Below are positions 33,675-40,653 of a stretch of 55,430 nt of DNA, piece by piece. Numbering within the stretch: position 1 is the stretch's first letter; the number at the start of each line of letters is the position of its first letter. Location: positions 1 to 55,430 of the forward strand of contig JBBSBK010000010.1 of the NCBI GenBank assembly GCA_038251315.1. The letters run 5' to 3'. The notes under the pieces were generated by a model, which made no database searches, was not told the origin of the DNA, and worked only from the letters and a program-made list of their open reading frames with translations. Origin of the DNA: JBBKXP01 sp038251315. GTDB lineage: Bacteria > Pseudomonadota > Alphaproteobacteria > Rhodobacterales > Rhodobacteraceae. The translations under genes were made by a program, and so were the position numbers.

Positions 33675-34348
33675 CAGATGGCACTTCCTTCGGGGGGATC
33701 GGGCAGGGTCGGGGCGGAAAAAGGTGTCGCTCCCAATCCCTCGGCCCTAGCGGCATTTCGGGCGGGACCGGTGGTTTCAAAGGCCCGGGCAAACGCCATC
33801 AGATCGGGCCAGCGCCGCAGGTCATACCACGCCGGATCGCCGCCATAAAGGGCCGGCCAGCGCAGCAGCGGCGCGAGGTAACAGGCATGGATCGACGGGA
33901 TGCGAAGCCAACCGGGGTTGGCATCGTTCAGCAGGCCGAGGTTGACCGCGATTCTGTGCCGGGTCGCGGCGCGCAGCGTTTCAGCCTGATTGGCGGCGAT
34001 ATATTGGTCGGGGTAGAACAGGATCCGCTCGGCCACATGCAGCGTGTTGGACAGCCAGAACAGCCAGGTCAATGCCAGGCCACGCGCGGGGTCAGCAGCG
34101 GGCGGCATCAACGCTCCGGCGCGGTCGGCCAGCCAGAGCAGGATCGCGGCTGTTTCGTAAAGCGCGCCGTCGGGTGTGTCCAAAACCGGGATCAGCCCGT
34201 TGGGGTTCAGCGCCAGAAATGCCGCCGATCTCTGCGCCCGCGCAGCGCGGTCGACGAGGACGGTATCATAAGGCAGGCCAAGGGTTTCCAAAGCCAGCCG
34301 GACGCAGAGCGAGGCGTTGTCGGGGGCGTAGTGCAGGCACAGGGGCAT
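33674..34348 (-). CDS. Glutathione S-transferase family protein
   Basis: A 224-residue cytosolic GST. The N-terminal thioredoxin-like domain shows MPLCLHYAPDNASLCVRLAL, the cis-Pro motif NGLIPVLDTPDG and the glutathione-site Glu-Thr in LYETAAILLWLAD. A helical C-terminal domain follows. The active-site residue is probably Ser13 in DNASLC. The stop overlaps the sdaA ATG. The conjugation substrate is unknown. The C-terminal ~25 residues are Pro-rich and may be disordered. It lies downstream of the orphan gene at 34464 on the same strand. Confidence 0.88.
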   Translation of the reverse strand: MPLCLHYAPDNASLCVRLALETLGLPYDTVLVDRAARAQRSAAFLALNPNGLIPVLDTPDGALYETAAILLWLADRAGALMPPAADPARGLALTWLFWLSNTLHVAERILFYPDQYIAANQAETLRAATRHRIAVNLGLLNDANPGWLRIPSIHACYLAPLLRWPALYGGDPAWYDLRRWPDLMAFARAFETTGPARNAARAEGLGATPFSAPTLPDPPEGSAI

Positions 34349-34463
34349 GGCAACAGCCTAGGGCGAGGTGGCGCACCTGCCTGCCCCGGATACGACATCC
34401 GCGCCGCAGGAAGCGAAGCCGCCGCCCGGCTGGACCGGACGGCGGCAAGACATGGCGCGGGTT

Positions 34464-34868
34464 TTAGTTCCCTGCCGGGCCAAAGTTGCTGGAGACAATG
34501 TTGGAATCGCCTTGGCTGCCCGAGGGAACGAAGGGGGTCAGGCGGACCCGGGCATAGATCTCGTCCTTGTTGCCGATCACCCAGCCAAAGATGATCGTGT
34601 CCGGGTCTTCGTCCAGAATGCGGTTGGAAATCCGCCCGCTCCATTCCCGATCGACACAGCCATTCACCGCCCGCATGCAGGTGTTGCGCAGGGTGATGAG
34701 GTTGTCATCCCAGATCGGGTCGTCGCCGCGCAGCATGACGTTTTCAACGAAGACGGTGCCGCCCATCGCCTCGCACTGCGCGAAGCAGACCCGGTAGGTG
34801 ACCCGGACGTGGCTGAAGCCTGTGCCCTCCCTTTCGATCGCGAGGCGGACATTGCTGACAGTTGCCAT
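34464..34868 (-). CDS. Unrecognised 134-residue protein behind an AT-rich leader
   Basis: I do not recognise this protein. It starts MATVSNVRLAIEREGTGF at an ATG with an AAAGGA ribosome site 9 bp upstream. It reads as mostly beta-strand with four Cys near residues 28, 32, 64 and 71, which could chelate metal or form disulfides. The polar C-terminal tail (SGSQGDSNIVSSNFGPAGN) is Ser/Asn/Gly-rich. No signal peptide or membrane segment is present. It is separated by 115 bp from the GST gene. Its leader is far more AT-rich than its neighbours. Transfer from elsewhere is possible. Confidence 0.6.
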   Translation of the reverse strand: MATVSNVRLAIEREGTGFSHVRVTYRVCFAQCEAMGGTVFVENVMLRGDDPIWDDNLITLRNTCMRAVNGCVDREWSGRISNRILDEDPDTIIFGWVIGNKDEIYARVRLTPFVPSGSQGDSNIVSSNFGPAGN

Positions 34869-35251
34869 TTGATAATTCCTTTGATGAATGATGATAAATC
34901 AATGAACCGCAGCAACATTCTGCGGCAAGTTGAGTGTGCTTTCTGACTACACGCTTGGGTAGTCTGGAGATCCTGTCTTGACGCCCTTGATCCGTGGCAA
35001 CGCAAGGCAAGGTGAAAAAATTCACGCATTCAATCAGTGACTTGACGAAATCCTGAAATGTTCTCGGGTGAATGGGTCGGGCAAGGTAAAAGTGCGGAAA
35101 TCGTACGGAGGGCAGGGTGGTTCGGCAGGTTTTCGCCGATATGGCCTTGCCCGGCCGGGGCCTCCGCGACCATCCTTCCGCCTGCAACTGCCCCTCGCGC
35201 CCGGCGCCCTGATTGACTATAAACCCGCTAACCCAAAAATGGAGCCGCCCC
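34869..35251. other. 383-bp AT-rich intergenic region with three hairpins
   Basis: The part near the orphan gene (34869-34905) is very AT-rich. CCGCAG-N7-CTGCGG (34907-34925) and GACTAC-N8-GTAGTC (34945-34964) can form leader hairpins in its minus-strand transcript. Further on is GTGAA-AAAA-TTCAC (35012-35025). TTGACG (35042-35047) and TATAAA (35218-35223) occur but have no matching partner elements. No credible gene is present; the rpiA promoter is probably within the last 200 bp. Confidence 0.6.
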
Positions 35252-36040
35252 ATGACCGGAGAGTTGTCGCCCATCGACAAGGCCAAGTTCGCCGCCGCCA
35301 AACGCGCTGCGGCCTATGTCGAATCGGGGATGCGGGTCGGCTTGGGCACTGGGTCGACCGCCGCCTGGCTGGTCCAGGTGCTGGGCGAGATGGTGCGTGA
35401 TGAGGGATTACGGATCAGGGGCGTGCCGACATCGAGCCGTACCGCCCAACTGGCCCGTGAGGTCGGTATCGAGGTGATTTCGCTGGACGAGGCCCGCTGG
35501 CTGGACCTGACCATCGACGGGGCTGACGAATACGATGTCAACCTGAACCTCATCAAGGGTGGCGGCGGGGCGCTCTTGCAGGAAAAGATCGTCGCGACCG
35601 CCAGTGACCAGATGGTCGTCATCGCCGATATCTCGAAACAGGTCGAAACCCTTGGGGCGTTTCCGCTGCCGGTCGAGGTGATCCCGTTTGGCTGGCAGAC
35701 CACCAAGGCCCTGATCGAGGAAACCCTGATCGGGATGGACGTGCTCGGCCGCAGCACGACCTTGCGGATGAATGGCGAGGCACCCTTTCACACCGATGAG
35801 GGCAACCACATCATCGACCTGCACCTGAACCGGATCGGCAACGCGCGGCAACTGTCACTGGTCCTGAACCAGATCCCCGGCGTCGTCGAAAACGGACTTT
35901 TCATCGACATCTGCGATGTGGTCGTCATCGGCTACGGCGACGGCCGTGTCGAAGTGCGCGACATCAACGCGGGCACGGTCGAAAAGACCAGGATCGATTT
36001 TCTGGAAAATGACAACATCTTCGGGGACGTCGCGGATTAG
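35252..36040 (+). CDS. rpiA: Ribose-5-phosphate isomerase A
   Basis: Interconverts ribose-5-phosphate and ribulose-5-phosphate in the pentose phosphate pathway. A 262-residue enzyme with the family motifs GLGTGSTAAWLV near residue 30, SLDEARWLDLTIDGADEYD around 80-98 (catalytic Asp of DGADE) and KGGGGALLQEKIVA around 105. The ATG at 35252 has a GGAG ribosome site 7-8 bp upstream; a TTG further up lacks one. It is ~40 residues longer than many RpiA, through a C-terminal tail (GTVEKTRIDFLENDNIFGDV). It precedes gor by 136 bp. Confidence 0.95.
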   Translation: MTGELSPIDKAKFAAAKRAAAYVESGMRVGLGTGSTAAWLVQVLGEMVRDEGLRIRGVPTSSRTAQLAREVGIEVISLDEARWLDLTIDGADEYDVNLNLIKGGGGALLQEKIVATASDQMVVIADISKQVETLGAFPLPVEVIPFGWQTTKALIEETLIGMDVLGRSTTLRMNGEAPFHTDEGNHIIDLHLNRIGNARQLSLVLNQIPGVVENGLFIDICDVVVIGYGDGRVEVRDINAGTVEKTRIDFLENDNIFGDVAD

Positions 36041-36176
36041 CGACACCGTCTCCACATTGTTTGCCGCGATAGCGACCGACCTGCCCTGACGGTCGGAGGG
36101 ATCGGTGTGGGCTGCCTTCTGGCATTCCGCGCCCTCGTGTGAAATACCGACTACGCACGGAAATTGGAGCCGCACG

Positions 36177-37535
36177 ATGACCGCCTTCGATTATGATCTT
36201 TTCGTCATCGGCGGTGGCTCGGGTGGGGTCCGGGCGGCGCGGATGGCGGCGGCGACGGGCGCGCGGGTCGGGTTGGCCGAGGAGTCCCGGATGGGTGGCA
36301 CCTGCGTGATCCGCGGCTGCGTGCCCAAAAAGCTGATGGTTTTCGCCTCGGGGTTTTCCGATGCCATGTCGGACGCCCGCGCCTACGGCTGGGATGTCGG
36401 CGACGGCGATTTCGACTGGCCGACGTTCCGAACCAAACTGCACAGCGAACTGGACCGGCTGGAAGGCGTCTATCGCAAGGTTCTCGATACCGCGGGGGTG
36501 ACGATTCACGACAGCCGCGCCGCGCTGATCGATCCGCATACCGTGCAACTGGCCGACGGAAAGATCTTGACAGCCAAACATATTCTGGTCGCCACCGGCG
36601 GTCGTCCGGTGCTGCCCGATCAGAAAGGCGCCGACTTGGGCATCACAAGCAACGACATTTTCCTGCTCGAAACGTTGCCCGACTCAATCCTCATCATTGG
36701 CGGCGGCTATATCGCATCGGAATTCGCCGGCATCCTGAACGGTCTGAGCGTCAAGGTGACACAATACTACCGCGGGGCGCAAATCCTGCGCGGGTTCGAC
36801 GACGAGGCGCGGGGTTTCGTCGCCGATCAGATGCGCGAACGCGGCATCGATCTGCATTGTGGTGCGACCATTCTGGAGATGGAGCAGCGCGACAGCGGAA
36901 TTTGGGTCAAGGCCAGCAACGGGCACGAACGGACTTTCGACAAGGTGCTGTTCGCTACTGTGCGCACCCCGAACACCAACGATATGGGGCTGGACAAGGC
37001 CGGAGTGAAACTGGGCCGCCGGGGCGAGGTTCTGGTCGATACATACAGCCAGACCAACGTGCCTTCGGTTTATGCGGTGGGCGATGTGACCGACCGCGTG
37101 CAACTGACCCCTGTGGCGATCCGCGAAGGCATGGCCTTTGTCGAAACCGTGTTCAAGGGCAACCCGACGCCGGTCGATCACGACCTAATCCCGACGGCGA
37201 TCTTTACCCAGCCGGAAATGGGCACCATCGGCCTGACCGAAGAGGCAGCGCGGGAACAGGAACCCATTGCCGTTTACAGCACGTCGTTCAGGCCGATGCA
37301 CCACGCCTTTGCCGGTCGGTCCGACCGGGTGTTGATGAAGCTGATCGTCAGTCAGGCTACCCGCAAGGTGCTGGGCTGTCATATTGTCGCAGACGGGGCG
37401 GGCGAAATGATCCAGCTGGTCGGTATCGCGATCAGGATGGGGGCAACGAAAGAGGATTTTGACCGCACCGTTGCAGTGCATCCGACGATGGCTGAAGAGA
37501 TCGTCACGATGCGCGAACCTGTCCGGATGGGTTGA
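36177..37535 (+). CDS. gor: Glutathione-disulfide reductase
   Basis: Reduces glutathione disulfide with NADPH. A 452-residue class I flavoprotein disulfide reductase. The FAD motif is DYDLFVIGGGSGGVRAARMA at the start. The redox pair Cys43 and Cys48 lies in GGTCVIRGCVPKKL. The NADPH site opens with ILIIGGGYIASEFAG. The C-terminal catalytic dyad is His435 and Glu440 in HPTMAEE. The ATG at 36177 has a TTGGAG ribosome site. It follows rpiA on the same strand; both feed the NADPH/redox economy, but no shared operator is visible. The hflKC pair follows. Confidence 0.95.
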   Translation: MTAFDYDLFVIGGGSGGVRAARMAAATGARVGLAEESRMGGTCVIRGCVPKKLMVFASGFSDAMSDARAYGWDVGDGDFDWPTFRTKLHSELDRLEGVYRKVLDTAGVTIHDSRAALIDPHTVQLADGKILTAKHILVATGGRPVLPDQKGADLGITSNDIFLLETLPDSILIIGGGYIASEFAGILNGLSVKVTQYYRGAQILRGFDDEARGFVADQMRERGIDLHCGATILEMEQRDSGIWVKASNGHERTFDKVLFATVRTPNTNDMGLDKAGVKLGRRGEVLVDTYSQTNVPSVYAVGDVTDRVQLTPVAIREGMAFVETVFKGNPTPVDHDLIPTAIFTQPEMGTIGLTEEAAREQEPIAVYSTSFRPMHHAFAGRSDRVLMKLIVSQATRKVLGCHIVADGAGEMIQLVGIAIRMGATKEDFDRTVAVHPTMAEEIVTMREPVRMG

Positions 37536-37569
37536 TTTCCGGGCAATAACGCACAAGTTGGAATGGAAG

Positions 37570-37583
37570 CCCGCGAAAGCGGG
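37570..37583. other. GNRA-type hairpin in the hflK leader
   Basis: CCCGC-GAAA-GCGGG forms a 5-bp stem closed by a GAAA tetraloop, 26 bp before the hflK ATG. On the plus strand it is followed by A-rich sequence, so it is a 5' UTR structure rather than a terminator for gor. Confidence 0.4.
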
Positions 37584-37609
37584 AAAAATAACAGGGAATA
37601 TAACGGATA

Positions 37610-38785
37610 ATGGCTGGAAATAGTGGTGGCCCCTGGGGCGGTGGCAACAAGGGTGCCGGCGGTAACAACGGCGGCAACGACGGGGGTGGCAATAACGGCG
37701 GCGGCAATGACGACCGGCCGCCGCGCGGGCGCCGTCCGGGTGAAGGGCCACAGATGCCCGACATCGACCAGATGATGAACCGCGGACGCGACCAGTTGCG
37801 CGCCATCATGGGCGGCGGTCGTGGCCCGGGCGGCGCTGACTCGGGCCCATCGTTCGGGCGCGGCACCATAGGGCTGATCGCGCTTGCTGCGGTTGCGCTT
37901 TGGGGCTTTACATCCTTCTATACAGTGAAGCCAGAGGAACGGTCGGTCGAACTGTTCCTTGGCAAATTTTCGGCGATCGGCAGTCCGGGCTTGAATTTCG
38001 CCCCTTGGCCGCTGGTCACTGCCGAGGTGATGCCGGTCAGCAGCGAGCGCACAATCGAGATCGGCACCAGCCGGTCAGGGGAAGATGCCGGGCTGATGCT
38101 GACGGGCGATCAGAACATCGTCGACATCGATTTTCAGGTGGTCTGGAACATCAGCGATCCGGCCCGCTATCTGTTTAACCTCTCCAACCCGCCGCAAACG
38201 ATCGAAGCGGTTGCTGAATCGGCAATGCGCGAGATCATCGCCCAATCCGATCTTGCCCCGATCCTGAACCGCGATCGTGGTGCGATTGCCGACCGGTTGC
38301 GGGAACTCATCCAGCAGACGCTCGACAGCTACGATTCCGGGGTCAACATCGTGCGAATCAACTTTGACAAGGCTGACCCGCCGGAATCCGTCATTGCCGC
38401 GTTCCGCAAGGTGCAGGACGCCGCACAGGAACGTGATCGCCTGCAAAACGTCGCCGACGCTTACGCCAACCGGGTTCTGGCCGAAGCGCGTGGTCAGGCG
38501 GCGCAGTTGCTGGAACAGGCCGAAGGCTACCGCGCTCAGGTGGTCAACGAGGCCGCGGGCGAGGCCAGTCGCTTCAGCGCAGTCCTCGCCGAATACCTCA
38601 AGGCCCCCGAAGTGACCCGCAAGCGTCTGTATCTGGAAACAATGGAACAGGTGCTGGGCGGGGTGAACATCATCCTGCTGGACGAAACCCAAAGCGGGCA
38701 GGGAGTTGTGCCTTATCTGCCGCTGAATGAATTGCGCCGCGCTCCAGTGCCGCCCGCAACGCCGACTGAAGGAGTGTCCAACTGA
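37610..38785 (+). CDS. hflK: FtsH protease modulator HflK
   Basis: A membrane-anchored SPFH/band-7 protein that forms cages with HflC around the FtsH protease. 391 residues. The N-terminal 35 residues are a Gly/Asn-rich cytoplasmic segment (GNSGGPWGGGNKGAGGNNGG), typical of HflK. One transmembrane helix follows at ~86-104 (GLIALAAVALWGFTSFY). The SPFH domain spans ~105-270, and a coiled-coil with repeated Ala/Glu/Arg (NRVLAEARGQAAQLLEQAEG) lies at ~280-320. Its TGA overlaps the hflC ATG (TGATG). Intact. Confidence 0.94.
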   Translation: MAGNSGGPWGGGNKGAGGNNGGNDGGGNNGGGNDDRPPRGRRPGEGPQMPDIDQMMNRGRDQLRAIMGGGRGPGGADSGPSFGRGTIGLIALAAVALWGFTSFYTVKPEERSVELFLGKFSAIGSPGLNFAPWPLVTAEVMPVSSERTIEIGTSRSGEDAGLMLTGDQNIVDIDFQVVWNISDPARYLFNLSNPPQTIEAVAESAMREIIAQSDLAPILNRDRGAIADRLRELIQQTLDSYDSGVNIVRINFDKADPPESVIAAFRKVQDAAQERDRLQNVADAYANRVLAEARGQAAQLLEQAEGYRAQVVNEAAGEASRFSAVLAEYLKAPEVTRKRLYLETMEQVLGGVNIILLDETQSGQGVVPYLPLNELRRAPVPPATPTEGVSN

Positions 38786-39663
38786 TGCGCAAATCAACTT
38801 ATCTCCTCCCCGCGCTGGTTGTCGTCGTGGTTGCAGCACTTTCGTCGGTGTATATCGTCGACGAACGCGAAAAGGTTCTGGTGCTGCAATTCGGCCAGAT
38901 CGTGACGGTCAAGGAATCGCCCGGACTGGGCTTCAAGATCCCGCTGATTCAGGATGTCGTGCGCTATGACGACCGCATTCTCAGCCGCGAGATTGCTGCA
39001 CTCGAAGTGACGCCGTCGGACGACCGCCGTCTGATCGTCGATGCCTTTGCGCGCTATCGCATCGTCGATGTGGAACGGTTCCGTCAGGCTGTCGGTGCCG
39101 GCGGCGAAGAATTCGCCGCCTCCCGCCTTGACGCTATCCTGCGCGCCCAGACCCGCGATGTGCTGGGTACGGTCAGCAGCGGCGACATCCTGTCGGTGGA
39201 CCGTGCCGCGCTGATGCTGCGAATTCGCAATGAGGCGATAGCCGAGGCCAATGACCTTGGCTTGCAGATCATCGACGTGCGCCTGAAACGCACTGATCTG
39301 CCGCCGGAAAACCTGAACGCCACTTACGAGCGAATGAAGGCCGAACGCGAACGCGAGGCCGCCGACGAGATCGCCCGCGGTAACGAAGCGGCGCAGCGGG
39401 TCCGTGCGCAGGCCGACCGGACGGTGATCGAACTGGTGTCCGATGCTACCCGGCAGGCCGAGATCACCCGCGGCGAGGCGGACGCCGAACGAAACGGCAT
39501 TTTTGCCGATGCTTACGGGGCGGACCCGGAATTCTTTGGGTTCTACCGCTCGATGACGGCCTATGGTCGGGCATTGCAGCCTGGGAATACCTCGATGGTC
39601 GTAAGCCCGGACAGCGAGTTCTTCAACTACCTGCGGTCCGACCAGGGGGCTGCCAGCCAGTAA
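38785..39663 (+). CDS. hflC: FtsH protease modulator HflC
   Basis: HflK's partner, a 292-residue SPFH-domain protein of the inner membrane facing the periplasm. The single N-terminal helix is at ~5-22 (YLLPALVVVVVAALSSVYI), followed by VDEREKVLVLQFGQIV and the SPFH core with KRTDLPPENLNATYERMKAE. Repeated Arg/Glu/Ala helices complete the coiled-coil. Translation is coupled to hflK. A GC-rich terminator follows. In several Rhodobacterales a DegP-type gene lies downstream of hflKC; here degP is instead ~11 kb away. Confidence 0.94.
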   Translation: MRKSTYLLPALVVVVVAALSSVYIVDEREKVLVLQFGQIVTVKESPGLGFKIPLIQDVVRYDDRILSREIAALEVTPSDDRRLIVDAFARYRIVDVERFRQAVGAGGEEFAASRLDAILRAQTRDVLGTVSSGDILSVDRAALMLRIRNEAIAEANDLGLQIIDVRLKRTDLPPENLNATYERMKAEREREAADEIARGNEAAQRVRAQADRTVIELVSDATRQAEITRGEADAERNGIFADAYGADPEFFGFYRSMTAYGRALQPGNTSMVVSPDSEFFNYLRSDQGAASQ

Positions 39664-39687
39664 CCTATGCAGCTATGACAGGATCAA

Positions 39688-39720
39688 GGCCCGTCCGGTT
39701 TCGCACCGGGCGGCCCTTTT
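39688..39720 (+). terminator. Terminator after hflKC
   Basis: GGCCCGTCCGGT (39688-39699) and ACCGGGCGGCC (39705-39715) fold into an ~11-bp stem with one bulged C, followed by TTTT. It lies 24 bp after the hflC stop and before the convergent SIMPL-domain gene. Confidence 0.7.
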
Positions 39721-39726
39721 GGTGGC

Positions 39727-40461
39727 CTATTCCGCAAGCGCGAAAATTATTCCGACATTGGCACTGACCGTGATTTGCCCCTGCGCCACCGGCACATCGT
39801 AAGCCAGCGAATCGCTGACCGATGCTTCGCGCATCATCGCCGATTGCAGCGGTTGATACCCCGAATAGCCATTTTCATTCAGCTGCAAAATATCGCCCAG
39901 GGTCAGCCCTGCCGCACCTGCATAAAGGACGGCGCGTCGCTGTGCCTCGGCCACTGCCGCCAGACGTGCCTCATCAAGCAGCGCACCCGGGTCCTGCAGG
40001 CCGAATTCGACGCCGTTCAGGGTATTTGCCCCCGATCCGATCACCGCGCTCAACAACGAACTAATCGCGGACAAGTCGCGCACCTTGATCTGCACGTCGT
40101 TGGCCGCACTGAAGCTGGTGATCTTGGAATAGTCGGTATTGCCCAGCACCGTCGTCGCATAGCGCGGCGAGAGGCGCAGACCGCTGGTCTGCACATCGGC
40201 GGGGTCGATCCCAAGGGTCGCCAGTTTCGCCAACACATCAGTCATCGCGGCACTTGTCTGATCGGTGGCATCGGCGGCAGTGGCGGCCTCGGCGCTGACC
40301 CCCAGGCTGACGGTCGCCATATCTGGCGTCGCAGTGGCTTCGCCCTCGCCGGTGACTGACAGGGTGCGCGCAGGGGTTTGCGCCGTGGTTTGGGCGAAGG
40401 CCGCCAAAGGTAGCGCCAGAGCAATGGTCATGGCGGATAAGAAAACAGTGAGACGAGGCAT
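39727..40461 (-). CDS. SIMPL-domain (DUF541) periplasmic protein
   Basis: A 244-residue exported protein. A signal peptide (TVFLSAMTIALALPLAAFA) is cleaved after residue 23. The mature protein has the SIMPL pattern: RTLSVTGEGEATATPDMATV, LGIDPADVQTSGLRLSP and AVAEAQRRAVLYAGAAGLTLG. Members assemble into ring-like periplasmic oligomers of uncertain role, linked to oxidative-stress tolerance. The ATG at 40461 is chosen because the signal peptide begins there; the open frame extends further but overlaps the next gene. It is divergent from the 966-residue gene and convergent with hflC. Confidence 0.88.
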   Translation of the reverse strand: MPRLTVFLSAMTIALALPLAAFAQTTAQTPARTLSVTGEGEATATPDMATVSLGVSAEAATAADATDQTSAAMTDVLAKLATLGIDPADVQTSGLRLSPRYATTVLGNTDYSKITSFSAANDVQIKVRDLSAISSLLSAVIGSGANTLNGVEFGLQDPGALLDEARLAAVAEAQRRAVLYAGAAGLTLGDILQLNENGYSGYQPLQSAMMREASVSDSLAYDVPVAQGQITVSANVGIIFALAE

Positions 40462-40569
40462 GATCGGGGGTCCTTTCAGGGGTTTACGGGATCGTGTGAA
40501 ACTTTGACGCGCACCGCAAGCCGATCCTTGGCGCGGCCCGGCTTTCTTGTACAAAAGACCGCTGATCGC

Positions 40570-40598
40570 TTGGACATGGCGGGAAACTGCTGTAACTT
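40570..40598 (+). promoter_or_regulatory. Candidate promoter for the 966-residue gene
   Basis: TTGGAC (40570-40575) and TAACTT (40593-40598) are spaced by 17 bp, about 55 bp before the ATG at 40654. The -10 is imperfect. Confidence 0.35.
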
Positions 40599-40653
40599 TG
40601 TCAGACTGTGCCGGACCATTCCGCCGCCCCTTTCGAGATGCTAAAGCCACCTG

